From Candidatus Obscuribacterales bacterium (lineage in GTDB: Bacteria > Cyanobacteriota > Vampirovibrionia > Obscuribacterales > Obscuribacteraceae): a DNA stretch of 63,156 bases. The notes under the pieces are model-generated. The model did not search any database. It was not told the DNA's origin and was given only the letters and a program-made list of their open reading frames with translations. The DNA is taken from positions 1-63,156 of the forward strand of contig JAGVKG010000053.1 in assembly GCA_020050685.1 (NCBI GenBank). Direction: 5' to 3'. Shown in pieces: positions 38,290-46,935 of this stretch. How positions within the stretch are numbered: position 1 is the stretch's first letter; each line of letters begins with the position of its first letter. Both the position numbers and the translations under genes were made by a program.

Positions 38290-39132
38290 CTATTTATTAT
38301 TACCGAGTTGTTTGATTGCATCGGTGATGGCTGGATCATCCGGGGCTAGCTTTTGTGCTTGCTCAAAGGCAGTACGCGCCTCAGTGAAGTTTCGCTTGTA
38401 ATAGTTAGCTATGCCTAGATTGAAATACGCGTTTGCATCACTAGGATCGATTTGAATTGCTTTCTTATAAGAAGCCATGGCATTATCAAACTCACCGTTG
38501 GCGGCATAAGACAAACCAAGTTCAACATATGCTGGGGCAAAATTTGCATTGCTGGCAATAAAGTCTTTGAAGTACTGTAATGCCTCTTTGTCTTGCATAG
38601 CTGCAGCTTCAACAAATCGAGCTTGTGCCTCAGCACTTATATCGGGCTTTTTGCCCAATTGCACATCAATCAGCTCAGCTTGCATGCGTCCAGCATCCTC
38701 GCCCACATTTTCCAATTTGATGTTGGCAAAGCTACGGCTGTCTCCCGCCGGCACCGAGTTTGGTATAACAATTTTCCCTTGCGCAATTTCTTTACCAGTC
38801 TTGTTCAAAATTGTGTATTTAATTGCAATATCTTTCACCTGGAAAGGATTGTAATTGTCAACCTGAGCAGAGACTACGGCTGAGCCTTCCTTTTGCATGG
38901 GCTTTTGGAAGCTGACCTCGATGTTCTTCATAGCCGAGAGCTCTTCATAGTTTATAAAATACATTGCCAGTTGATATAAACCATAAGCAACGGCAAGGCC
39001 AATAATAATCAAAACCACTTGTATTGGTCCGCGCTTAGATGCAGGCGTGGATAATTCCGCTGCTTGCTTATCAAAGAAATTTGTCCGGATTTTTCCAGAC
39101 ATTGCTCCTTCGTCAATATCTTTCCGATCCAT
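38290..39132 (-). CDS. FxLYD and TPR domain membrane protein
   Basis: Protein of 280 residues with one transmembrane segment near residues 36-58 (VVLIIIGLAVAYGLYQLAMYF) and an otherwise extracytoplasmic body. Residues about 70-150 form an FxLYD-like beta-sandwich (SAQVDNYNPFQVKDIAIKYTILNKTG, then NSVPAGDSRSFANI). Residues about 180-275 hold three tetratricopeptide units (AYVELGLSYAANGEFDNAMASYKKAIQIDPSD, AYFNLGIANYYKRNFTEARTAFEQAQKLAPDD). Both are binding modules. The ATG has GAGGAG eight bases upstream. It lies 44 bases after the SpoIID gene on the same strand and is probably co-transcribed with it, suggesting a cell-envelope assembly role. Confidence 0.75.
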   Translation of the reverse strand: MDRKDIDEGAMSGKIRTNFFDKQAAELSTPASKRGPIQVVLIIIGLAVAYGLYQLAMYFINYEELSAMKNIEVSFQKPMQKEGSAVVSAQVDNYNPFQVKDIAIKYTILNKTGKEIAQGKIVIPNSVPAGDSRSFANIKLENVGEDAGRMQAELIDVQLGKKPDISAEAQARFVEAAAMQDKEALQYFKDFIASNANFAPAYVELGLSYAANGEFDNAMASYKKAIQIDPSDANAYFNLGIANYYKRNFTEARTAFEQAQKLAPDDPAITDAIKQLGNNK

Positions 39133-39176
39133 AATTTCTTCTCCTCTTAAGTTCTGTCTATCTCATCGAGATCAAA

Positions 39177-40613
39177 TCAGTTGGTTGCCGGATTGGTAGT
39201 CTGATTCAAACTGGTATCAGTTGGTTTTGGCTCCGGCTCAAAATTTTGTTCGGACTCTTGTTTTGGCTCTGGCTTTTGCTCATCAGAAGGTGTTTGCTCA
39301 GAGCCTGTCTTCTCTGCTTCTTGCTGCTCGTCTGTCCTTGTGGCTTCCTGCGGACGCTTCTGCGGTGGCGCAATTTGAATAGGCTTAAGTGGCCTTGTGC
39401 GCAAGTAAGGACCAAAATAATTGATCGTCAAAAGACGCAAATGTCCATCTGGATCTTGATAATACTGTTGCAAAATCAACTCATAACGCCAGCCGGCCTT
39501 GGCCAATGATTGCGCACCGTGTTGGCTAAGACCACGAATGCCATTGCCAGGACCGCGACAAGTAAACACCCAAGCCCCACCTTGATCGTGCACGTCCAAA
39601 ATCCCAGCCGTGGACAAACCAAGAATTCTGGCTAGAGCAACCCCATCCACATCGCGACTTTTCTTTTGCCCAATCACTTGAAGGTGTGTAGCATTTCCTG
39701 TACCATCCCAACGCTTAACAGTGATTGCCATGATTTTCGGAATGCCCGTTAGGCGTTCAAGCGTTGCCTCAGAAACTACATGTTGGCGAATGTTGAGGTT
39801 TTCCATCGCATCACCAACCCAGGCGCGATAGAACCCAGCTTTCACTTTTTTGGAATCAGCCAAGATTCGCCCAAGGGTCATACGCACGGCCATGGTCGAG
39901 GCTGGCGCTTCCCGGGCCATTCCTTTATATGCTTGATCACGCTCATCAGGTACCATGTCAAAACCTTCCGACCGCAACCATTTAGATCCCGAACCTCTGT
40001 GCACAAATGCATAAGAACGAGCTGCCACTGCTTGCGCTTTCAATGCCTCCAAGTGCCAATTTGATGGCATTTCCGAAGGCACAACACCTTGCAAATAATC
40101 TTCCAAATCAAGCACATTAATCACGGTAGCAACAGTGCCATAATTGACGATTTCAAGCACACCGCGATACCAGCGGTTATTAGCCAAAACAATGTAATCG
40201 GAAGCAGCAATTATTGAGCGGCGATCCATTGGCAACGGATAGGCCCGGCCGGTGGACATTTCCACAATGCGTCCGCCTTGAATGTAATAAAACTGCTGTG
40301 GCTTCAAGGCAAAGACAGGACGGTTATCGACAAACAATGCACCTGGTGCCCACAGCGCAATTCTTGCGCTTGGTGTGCGCACGGCAATACCAATTCGCAC
40401 AGGACACGGCCAGGGAGGTAAGGCACGAAAGGCAACTTTAGGAGCGCTGGCATCTGTGGTCTTAGTGGCAAGTTTGGCCAAGGCTATCGGCTGACCGGCA
40501 ACTACGAGTAATAGAACCAGGCAAAGCAAAATAGAGCCGGCATTTTTATGGCGCGCGGCACTGCATTTAGTCCGACTGACCCCAGCCATTGCCCCAAGTA
40601 GTAAATCTCTCAT
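39177..40613 (-). CDS. SpoIID/LytB domain peptidoglycan-modifying protein
   Basis: Exported protein of 478 residues. A signal or anchor (ILLCLVLLLVVAGQPIALA) lies at about 28-46. The SpoIID domain follows, with NVLDLEDYLQGVVPSEMP (near 155-172, including the Glu that is catalytic in B. subtilis SpoIID) and ALKAQAVAARSYAF. The late motif RGLSQHGAQSLAKAGW replaces the common GHGVGMSQYGA. SpoIID enzymes are lytic transglycosylases acting on denuded glycan strands; non-sporulating relatives probably remodel the wall. The last 90 residues are a Pro/Gln/Glu-rich disordered tail. ATG 40613 follows an in-frame TTG and a weak AAAGG. Confidence 0.82.
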   Translation of the reverse strand: MRDLLLGAMAGVSRTKCSAARHKNAGSILLCLVLLLVVAGQPIALAKLATKTTDASAPKVAFRALPPWPCPVRIGIAVRTPSARIALWAPGALFVDNRPVFALKPQQFYYIQGGRIVEMSTGRAYPLPMDRRSIIAASDYIVLANNRWYRGVLEIVNYGTVATVINVLDLEDYLQGVVPSEMPSNWHLEALKAQAVAARSYAFVHRGSGSKWLRSEGFDMVPDERDQAYKGMAREAPASTMAVRMTLGRILADSKKVKAGFYRAWVGDAMENLNIRQHVVSEATLERLTGIPKIMAITVKRWDGTGNATHLQVIGQKKSRDVDGVALARILGLSTAGILDVHDQGGAWVFTCRGPGNGIRGLSQHGAQSLAKAGWRYELILQQYYQDPDGHLRLLTINYFGPYLRTRPLKPIQIAPPQKRPQEATRTDEQQEAEKTGSEQTPSDEQKPEPKQESEQNFEPEPKPTDTSLNQTTNPATN

Positions 40614-40703
40614 CAATAAAGACCTTTGCTTATAAATTCGATAATACTACGAATTGGATTGTCCAAGAGCCCCGCAATGCAAGTTCGCGCTTAGTCTCGT
40701 TAG

Positions 40704-40726
40704 TGATTGGGGGAAATCCCCCATCA
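40704..40726. repeat. GGGGG-AAAT-CCCCC palindrome
   Basis: TGGGGG (40708-40713) and CCCCCA (40718-40723) pair around AAAT, with flanking TGAT/ATCA extending the symmetry. It sits about 95 bases upstream of the SpoIID gene and 167 bases before the next plus-strand gene. Similar GGGG/CCCC palindromes occur at 49836-49847 and 52460-52472. There is no T-run, so a protein-binding site is more likely than a terminator. Confidence 0.6.
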
Positions 40727-40889
40727 GACCGCAAATAAAAATTGCTCGCCTTCATGACTTCGTAGTTTCACCAGTGACCGAAAACACGTGCCCGGCATAG
40801 ACTTACATCACAATTTAGATCCGCATGGCAAGGCGAAATCCCTAGCGCAGGAAATTGCGCACAGGTGCATCAAAGGTGCTCATACATAG

Positions 40890-42170
40890 ATGAAAGTCCA
40901 GGCAAAGCAAATCTATCGTCAAATAGTTCGGCAAGGAGCTCAAAAGCTCAAGGCGTGTGCAGAAGTCACAACAAAGAAATTCGGTCAAATTGGCTATGGT
41001 CAAATCGCCTTTGGTGTTTGCTTAAATATGATCGCCTCGGTCGGGCTGGCAGCACAAGCTGCCGATAAAACCATTTCCGACAAAGCCGATTGGTTGAAAA
41101 GAAATTTGCAAGCAATTAGCACATCGAACAATGCAGAACCAGCAAAGTTAAATGTACCAGAACCGCTCAAGCCACAAACCGAGCGCGCAAGTTCACTAAG
41201 AGCCAAGCTGCCGTCCATGCGTCCGTTTGTACCTAATCGTTATTTGCCCAGGCGCGCTGACCTGGACTGCGCACTCAAACCACAAAGTGCTCGACTGGAC
41301 AATTCCCTTCCCACCGCCCAAGATTTATCAGGCTCTGAACCCATTTATGGTCAAACGCTCACCGGTCAAGTTTCCACAAGCTTTGCCAATTTCAACCAGC
41401 CGAGCAATCAGGCAACCAGCATTTTTAATTCGCCCGAGGCAAGGCAAGCACTACGCAAACAAGCTCAGAAGCTGATCAAACATATTCCCAGCCAAGCTTT
41501 AGCCAAAATTTGGAACGCGCAAACTCATCAAGCACCAAGTCAAGTCCAAATTCCGGTGCCTACCCAAAATATCAACCAGGGGCCAATCGTCGGCACCAAT
41601 TCCGAGCGCACGGTAAGCCAAGCTGCCGGTCTGGTTATGGAAGCTCCGATTCTTTCGCCTGAAGAAAGAAAGGCAGTCGACGCTCTGAATGAAATTGCCA
41701 ACCAAAATGCCCTTGAGCAAGCACAAACTCAAGCAGAAGCTAATCTGCCACCACTTTTGGAACCGACTCCCGGACATACGGCAGGGCCGGCACCATTTCC
41801 TTTGAACTTAATACCACCGTCTGCCCTTGCTGACATCATCGGACGAGGCAAGCATAAAAAGATTGAGGCACCACCAGCTTACTTTGGTTCTTGGCATAAT
41901 CAGAGCCAATTTGCTCGCACCCATCAATTGATGCCCGCCAATTTCCATTCGCACTTAACTGGTCATGCTCAAAAAGCCAGACGCGCTGGCGGCAACTTCA
42001 CCCACTATGCGCAAGCAGTAACAGCGCGCTCTCATGCACGCTCAGTTGGACGTTATATTGGTCGCAAACAACACGCAACGCGCTTCACTGCTGAAATTGC
42101 CAGCCACCGTATTGCGCCCTTATTGTCATATCCTTCTTATGAGAGTTCTTCCAGATATTCGCTCTTCTAG
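40890..42170 (+). CDS. Hypothetical secreted low-complexity protein
   Basis: Not recognised. It has 426 residues with a long basic N-terminus and a hydrophobic stretch (GYGQIAFGVCLNMIASVGLAAQAADK, about 35-59) that resembles a late signal peptide cut after AQA. The mature part is rich in Gln, Pro, Ala and Asn (PSNQATSIFNSPEARQALR, NALEQAQTQAEANLPPLLEP) and contains few predicted secondary elements. The last 100 residues are rich in His and Arg and end in SSRYSLF. A structural or linker role in the envelope is possible. It stands alone after a 276-base gap. Confidence 0.6.
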   Translation: MKVQAKQIYRQIVRQGAQKLKACAEVTTKKFGQIGYGQIAFGVCLNMIASVGLAAQAADKTISDKADWLKRNLQAISTSNNAEPAKLNVPEPLKPQTERASSLRAKLPSMRPFVPNRYLPRRADLDCALKPQSARLDNSLPTAQDLSGSEPIYGQTLTGQVSTSFANFNQPSNQATSIFNSPEARQALRKQAQKLIKHIPSQALAKIWNAQTHQAPSQVQIPVPTQNINQGPIVGTNSERTVSQAAGLVMEAPILSPEERKAVDALNEIANQNALEQAQTQAEANLPPLLEPTPGHTAGPAPFPLNLIPPSALADIIGRGKHKKIEAPPAYFGSWHNQSQFARTHQLMPANFHSHLTGHAQKARRAGGNFTHYAQAVTARSHARSVGRYIGRKQHATRFTAEIASHRIAPLLSYPSYESSSRYSLF

Positions 42171-42242
42171 GTCAAAAAAGTTATAGTTAGTCTAGGTTAC
42201 AAACCAGATTAAACAATGGCCTTTGGCAAAGTGGAGAGGGTA

Positions 42243-42689
42243 ATGAAAAAAGAACTTACGCGCGCAATCATGGCGATGTCTTGTCTTGCCATATTGCTAA
42301 CGTCTATGGTGCCTGCTTATTCTCAGGCGCACAGTGAAAGGCAACCAGGTCCGGATCCGATGGAAATCTATTTGCAAGTCGGGATAGATGCGGATCAAGA
42401 AGCAAAGATCCGTTCCTTAGTGAACAAGTTTGAGGATGATGCATCAAAGCGCTCGCAGGAAGTTTTTAGGCTCTCCAAACAAATTTTTGAACTGTCGATG
42501 CAACCGGACCCGGATGGCAGTGCTGTCATGGACGCACAAGCTGAAATCAATAAAATTCAAAATCAATCTGCCAATGAGAAATTGATTCTCTTATTGAAAA
42601 TTAGACATGTTCTCAAACCGGATCAAAAGAACAAGCTCGTGCAAATCATCAGAACACGCCAGCAAGCTAGAGCCAAAACAACTAATTAG
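42243..42689 (+). CDS. Small periplasmic Spy/CpxP-like (LTXXQ-type) protein
   Basis: Protein of 148 residues from ATG 42243, which has GGAGAGGG upstream; an earlier ATG at 42216 would bury the signal. A signal peptide (MKKELTRAIMAMSCLAILLTSMVPAYSQA) leads to a helical mature part, with QVGIDADQEAKIRSLVNKFEDDASKRSQEVFRLSKQIFEL and a C-terminal ILLLKIRHVLKPDQKNKLVQII. The KPDQKNKL segment corresponds to the L-T-x-x-Q turns of the Spy/CpxP/heavy-metal-sensing group, periplasmic chaperones or stress sensors. Its stop abuts the stop of the opposing phosphatase gene (one base between), so readthrough antisense is expected. Confidence 0.6.
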   Translation: MKKELTRAIMAMSCLAILLTSMVPAYSQAHSERQPGPDPMEIYLQVGIDADQEAKIRSLVNKFEDDASKRSQEVFRLSKQIFELSMQPDPDGSAVMDAQAEINKIQNQSANEKLILLLKIRHVLKPDQKNKLVQIIRTRQQARAKTTN

Positions 42690-42690
42690 G

Positions 42691-43320
42691 TCAGCTAGGC
42701 CGATACGCGGTAAAACAAACAGTAGCAAAGTTCTGGCTGAAATCAACTTTTGTCACTGAGCCGCAAGGAATTGCTAAACGCCAAAAGTTCTCGATTGGCA
42801 TTTCTAAAGCGTGCACCAAAATGGAGCGAATGATACCAGCGTGCGTTACAAGCAAGACGTGCTTGCCCTGGTATTTTGCGATTAATTGCTTGAGATGATC
42901 GCAGGCGCGCTTGCTTAAATCAATTATCGACTCACCATTTGGCGGAGCATTGTGGATTGGATCTTTTGACCAAGCTTGATAAAGCTCCGGTTCTGATTTT
43001 TTCAGATCAAGATAAGTTCGTCCTTCCCAATCACCGACATGCCACTCGTTTAGCCCTGAGATTTTTCCGGCTTCAATACCAATTGATTGAGAGATAATTT
43101 GGGCTGTGGCAAATACTCTTACCGATGGACTGGAAACAAGCACATCCGGTTTTTCTTGCGCAAAATAGCTAGCCAGACTTTCTGCTTGCCGCTTACCTTT
43201 TTCAGTCAGCGGAGCCTGATAGTCGGTATATAATCTGCCGCTTTCCGTTGCCTGTGTGTCGCCATGACGCACCAACCAAAAGGACGTTATCGTTTCTTCC
43301 GGATGCAGTGTCTCGCTCAC
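42691..43320 (-). CDS. Histidine phosphatase family protein (phosphoglycerate-mutase-like)
   Basis: Cytoplasmic protein of 209 residues. It carries the RHG signature LVRHGDTQATESGR with the phospho-accepting His19, a second catalytic region NEWHVGDWEGR and a late VTHAGIIRS whose His (about 160) completes the site. Members include phosphoglycerate mutase, alpha-ribazole phosphatase (CobC) and fructose-2,6-bisphosphatase-like enzymes; sequence alone does not separate them. The start is GTG 43320 with AGGAG eight bases upstream. It lies 76 bases downstream of the class II aldolase gene on the same strand and could share its transcript. Confidence 0.82.
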   Translation of the reverse strand: MSETLHPEETITSFWLVRHGDTQATESGRLYTDYQAPLTEKGKRQAESLASYFAQEKPDVLVSSPSVRVFATAQIISQSIGIEAGKISGLNEWHVGDWEGRTYLDLKKSEPELYQAWSKDPIHNAPPNGESIIDLSKRACDHLKQLIAKYQGKHVLLVTHAGIIRSILVHALEMPIENFWRLAIPCGSVTKVDFSQNFATVCFTAYRPS

Positions 43321-43396
43321 AGCTTCATCTCCTGCTTACCTTTAATTCCACAAGATATTCTCAGTTACAATATTTCGTACACCGTATAGCCAATCT

Positions 43397-44107
43397 TCAA
43401 CGATTATGATCAGTTTCTGCACACGCCGGTCCAGTCAACATTTCTTCCTTAAGAGGATTAGTCAGACCATAAGTGCTTCTGATTGCTAAAAGCCTTTTGA
43501 TTTGCTCGGCTTGCAATCGTTGTTCTCCACCCAGAAGCTTTGCCACCAACATGGTTTGGGCATGGTGCTCCAGTGTTTCAAGTTTAAAAAATGCATCCCA
43601 AATATCGGAACCGACTGTCAAAGCACCATGGTGATCGAGCATGATGGCATCATATTCAGCAATCAACGGTCTGATTGAGAGAGAAACTTCATCGGTGCTT
43701 GGTGTCGCATATGGTGCCGTTGGAATTGTGCCCACCGTGCAAACCACCTCAGGCAGAATGCAGGGTAAAAGCGACTGCTTAGCTACAGTAAAACCGACCG
43801 CTGTTGTGGGATGCGCATGAACCACGGCTTTGATGTCTGCCCGTACATTATAACAGGCAAGATGCATAGCCAACTCTGTGGATGGGCGCAAATCACGCCC
43901 GGTTGGCTCGACCATTTCGCCCTTCATATCGGTTAAAAGCAGCTCATCCGGTCCTAACATGCCTTTACAAACACCCGCTGGAGTCGCCAATACCAGATTA
44001 TCGGCAAGCCGGATGCTGAAATTGCCTTCCATTCCGCAAATGTAATTGCGCAAATAGGCTAAGTGACAGACTTTCGCCAAATGTTCTTTAGCTGAGCGGA
44101 CATCCAT
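43397..44107 (-). CDS. Class II aldolase/adducin family protein
   Basis: Zinc enzyme of 236 residues of the fuculose-/rhamnulose-phosphate aldolase family. It has GMEGNFSIRL near 25-34, the sugar-phosphate-binding TPAG and GR segments, and putative zinc ligands His97, His99 (VVHAHP) and His159 or His160 (LDHHGAL). Glu78 in STELAMHL is the likely catalytic acid. Relatives cleave fuculose 1-phosphate or ribulose phosphates, or act as MtnB in methionine salvage; no neighbouring sugar or mtn genes decide the case. The start ATG 44107 is followed downstream by the phosphatase gene. Confidence 0.82.
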   Translation of the reverse strand: MDVRSAKEHLAKVCHLAYLRNYICGMEGNFSIRLADNLVLATPAGVCKGMLGPDELLLTDMKGEMVEPTGRDLRPSTELAMHLACYNVRADIKAVVHAHPTTAVGFTVAKQSLLPCILPEVVCTVGTIPTAPYATPSTDEVSLSIRPLIAEYDAIMLDHHGALTVGSDIWDAFFKLETLEHHAQTMLVAKLLGGEQRLQAEQIKRLLAIRSTYGLTNPLKEEMLTGPACAETDHNR

Positions 44108-44307
44108 TGATGCTTCCTTATTCGTTAATTACCGGACATATCAACAGTATTTTATTATGAAATGAAAAAATCTTTATTGCTTCTGTATATATATGTAGGA
44201 GTTCTCGATTACTATTTTAGAGGTTTCAAACAGGGAAGCCGATAAGGTGAAAAACTGAAGTTTGTCCTTATTTGCGGCTTTAGTCAAGCGAGAATAATTC
44301 AACATCC

Positions 44308-46074
44308 ATGCGTTGCCCAGAATGTGCTCAGAGAAATTCCGTAGCAGCTACCAAATGCGCCTCCTGCGGGCTTAAGTTCAAGAAAAAACCCGTACCACGC
44401 GGAGCCAAAATATTGGCTGCCGGTCTGGGTGGCATTATCTTGCTTTGGCTGATTGCCGCAGCAGTTGTGCCAATCTTTACCGATCCAGAACAAAACCTAG
44501 CCCGCATTGCTAAGCGCGTTGCCCAAGGTCCTTCCGATGGCAACCAAGCCGAACAGTTGATGAAGGAATTTGATTCTGCACTGAAGAACTACTTAAGCGT
44601 TATTGGCACCAAGCCGGATGCCGAGCTTGTCGGCAAATTGCAAAAGATATTTCCAACCAGCGCATTTGAAGTTCACGTGGTCAATTTGCCACGCAATCTT
44701 CGCATTGTCGAAGTGGACACTGTCTTACAAGCCAATGGTTATTTGGTGATGAAGACTAATGGACAGGCGAAAGTTTTCCCGCTTACGGGTTTGGAAGTGT
44801 TGGATGATGCTCGCTTGATCAATGAGTCTGCCGGACCAATGCTGGTTCTGCTCGGTCATTCCGGTGGACAACCGCCGCATAGACCACACGTAAAAATTTA
44901 TGCCTTGTTGCCTGATGGTATATCGGATGAGACAGAAAAACTTCTGCCGATGATCAAAGGTGAGGGTACTGCCCGTTTTGCTGCCAATGGCCGCGACATC
45001 GTTTTGGATTTGTCCTTGCTTTCCCTGGCGCAAACCGAAAAACTTTTCGCGCGTTCCAATCAAACAGAAGATGGCACAATCCGCCAATCTTTAGATTGGA
45101 AAGACGCCCACTATGTATCGCGCTATGAATATGGCAATTCGCCCTTCGTCGCACTGTATGCGGTAGCTCGCTGCCTTCGATATCCGGATTTGACTCGCGC
45201 GCATGCACAATATCTTGGGGCCGCCGGTCAAGAATTGGTGAAAAACTACAAGTCTAACGATGCGGGTGATTTCCAGGCCGCTCGCTTGGATAGCGCACCA
45301 GGAAGAATTGATTACCGTCTTGCCGGTAATATTGGCAAATTCAATATTGCTGTGGCTCATTCCGGCGGCAACTGGCAAATCATTTCCAGTCGTGTATCGC
45401 AAAAAGGACAGCCAGAACCTACCCAACCATCGCTTTTGATCACAGAAGCCAAACAACCGCAAGTGCAGGTCACATCTGAGCCACAGCACGTAACGGCTAA
45501 GCTTGCCGGTTCCAAGACAAACAACCAGCAAACACGCATTGCAAGTGCAGAATCAACACCACAAGTAGGTGGAGAGAATGCCCAAATTTCAGGAGCTTCA
45601 TCTTCAATAAATTTGCGCACGCAACCAAGCGTTGATGGCAAAGCGATTGAAAAAATTTCGGCAGGCACCAAATTTACTGTCATTGGCAGAGACCAGGGTT
45701 GGTATAAAGTAAGATACCAAGGTAAAGTTGGTTATGTTTATGCCGGTCTGGTTGATTACAACAAGGCCGATGCTTACCGAGCGGTTACAGTCAGCCGTAC
45801 CTCGTCAGTTATCGATGATCGTCACAAACAGCTGACCACTGTTTCCCCAGGCGAGCGTGTAGTGATATTGGGTTCGGCTCGTAACAATAAGTATCGCGTC
45901 CACTTGGTCAATGGACAGATTGGTCTTGTAGATAAGAGAGCGATTGACGGCTCGACAAGTTCTCAGTCTGCCCCTGTGGAATCATCGCCACGCCGCCTTA
46001 CCGTCACAAGTCGCCCGAATCCTGCCCCGGCCCGGGCAATCAGCGCGGACTCACCCCCGCCCATGATGCCCTAA
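44308..46074 (+). CDS. Zinc-ribbon, transmembrane, SH3-domain protein
   Basis: Protein of 588 residues with an unusual order. An N-terminal zinc ribbon (CPEC-x12-CASC, residues 3-20) is cytoplasmic. One transmembrane span follows at about 33-57 (ILAAGLGGIILLWLIAAAVVPIF). A large extracytoplasmic part is next, and near residues 430-490 comes a bacterial SH3 domain (INLRTQPSVDGKAIEKI, GWYKVRYQGKVGYVYAGLV) of the kind that binds peptidoglycan or wall peptides. The tail is Ser/Pro-rich. This layout suggests a link between a cytoplasmic zinc-dependent contact and the wall. It is a lone gene after a 200-base gap and is followed by tRNA-Pro. Confidence 0.75.
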   Translation: MRCPECAQRNSVAATKCASCGLKFKKKPVPRGAKILAAGLGGIILLWLIAAAVVPIFTDPEQNLARIAKRVAQGPSDGNQAEQLMKEFDSALKNYLSVIGTKPDAELVGKLQKIFPTSAFEVHVVNLPRNLRIVEVDTVLQANGYLVMKTNGQAKVFPLTGLEVLDDARLINESAGPMLVLLGHSGGQPPHRPHVKIYALLPDGISDETEKLLPMIKGEGTARFAANGRDIVLDLSLLSLAQTEKLFARSNQTEDGTIRQSLDWKDAHYVSRYEYGNSPFVALYAVARCLRYPDLTRAHAQYLGAAGQELVKNYKSNDAGDFQAARLDSAPGRIDYRLAGNIGKFNIAVAHSGGNWQIISSRVSQKGQPEPTQPSLLITEAKQPQVQVTSEPQHVTAKLAGSKTNNQQTRIASAESTPQVGGENAQISGASSSINLRTQPSVDGKAIEKISAGTKFTVIGRDQGWYKVRYQGKVGYVYAGLVDYNKADAYRAVTVSRTSSVIDDRHKQLTTVSPGERVVILGSARNNKYRVHLVNGQIGLVDKRAIDGSTSSQSAPVESSPRRLTVTSRPNPAPARAISADSPPPMMP

Positions 46075-46093
46075 CCTGAATTTTAGATCCTTC

Positions 46094-46126
46094 TTGACAA
46101 GAACCAAAGAGAACTCATGTTATATT
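46094..46126 (+). promoter_or_regulatory. Possible promoter of tRNA-Pro
   Basis: A perfect TTGACA (46094-46099) and a TATATT (46121-46126) precede the tRNA by about 39 bases. The 21-base spacing is longer than ideal; TGTTAT at 46118 would give 18. No other promoter-like pair is seen before the tRNA. Confidence 0.35.
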
Positions 46127-46164
46127 TAGAGGTGGCTTGCAACTAGCGTTGCAGAAATATATAT

Positions 46165-46238
46165 CGGGACGTGGCGCAGCTTGGTAGCGCGGTTGCTTTG
46201 GGAGCAATAGGTCGCAGGTTCGAATCCTGTCGTCCCGA
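46165..46238 (+). tRNA. tRNA-Pro (anticodon UGG)
   Basis: A 74-base cloverleaf. The acceptor arms CGGGACG (46165-46171) and CGTCCCG (46231-46237) pair fully, with discriminator A at 46238. The anticodon stem GTTGC/GCAAT (46192-46196 with 46204-46208) encloses the loop TTTGGGA, so the anticodon TGG is at 46199-46201 and reads CCA. The T-arm has GTTCGAATC. The 3' CCA is not encoded. A short T-run (46241-46245) follows and may stop transcription. Confidence 0.96.
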
Positions 46239-46254
46239 GATTTTTAAATGATGT

Positions 46255-46425
46255 CTAGCGGCTTTGGGTTCTGCGCGAGTTTAGCGTTTTGGACTGGAGC
46301 GCTTTTCCCTGGCCAAATCCCTTGCCGCCAAAATTTTTCGAATTTTTGCTTTGACTGGGATTATTTGTGGTCTTATCCGCTTTTTGTTCGGCCTGTAGTT
46401 TACGGCGCGGCTTGATATTTGCCAT
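46255..46425 (-). CDS. Small basic protein of 56 residues
   Basis: A short frame from ATG 46425 to TAG 46255. It encodes a very basic, Lys/Gln/Asn/Ser-rich peptide ([19 protein letters not shown], then a Gly-rich [11 protein letters not shown]). GAGGAAA lies ten bases before the ATG. No signal peptide or span is present; composition suggests nucleic-acid or ribosome contact, but the family is not recognised. It faces the tRNA gene tail-to-tail. Confidence 0.45.
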   Translation of the reverse strand: MANIKPRRKLQAEQKADKTTNNPSQSKNSKNFGGKGFGQGKALQSKTLNSRRTQSR

Positions 46426-46581
46426 GGATGTGTTTCCTCAAAACGCTTACTTGGATGTACTGTAACAGTATCATAGCGGCAGTGATTGACCAACTTAAAT
46501 CGACCAACTGAATAAATTACCGGTGCAAAACCCGCTCCTACTGGGTAAATAATGCTTAGTGAGGCAGTACGGAGATAGGGG

Positions 46582-46812
46582 ATGAAGAGCAAAGTTTTAC
46601 TGCTAGCAGTGCTGACATTATTGATTATGCAGGCATCACAAGCACAAGAGCAAAGGCGAGCCAAGGAAGGGCACCGTTGGTCGGAGTGGGCGCTGAAGCA
46701 CCCGGAATGGTGTGATTATCATCAGAAGAAGGTGCGGTTTTTTAACAACCATCCTGATGCCGCCCAAAGATTTCTCAATCAGTGGTACCAAAACCACCCA
46801 AATGAGAAATAG
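46582..46812 (+). CDS. Small secreted protein of 76 residues
   Basis: ATG 46582 has GGAGATAGGG upstream. A signal peptide (MKSKVLLLAVLTLLIMQASQAQ) leads to about 54 mature residues with a spaced HP pattern: KHPEWCDYHQKKVRFFNNHPDAAQRFLNQWYQNHP in outline, three His-Pro steps about 15-17 residues apart, with several aromatic residues and one Cys. This resembles a tandem helical repeat for binding in the periplasm. The family is not recognised. It is separated from the next gene by 123 bases. Confidence 0.7.
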   Translation: MKSKVLLLAVLTLLIMQASQAQEQRRAKEGHRWSEWALKHPEWCDYHQKKVRFFNNHPDAAQRFLNQWYQNHPNEK

Positions 46813-46935
46813 CAGTTTACGTTTCTGAATCTAAAATCTTGAGCAGTAGGACATTTGACTTGTTACCTATTGCAATAATTCGTTTGACATCAATCATAAG
46901 TGGCATAAGACCTACGTCAAGGAGAGGTCAAAGCT

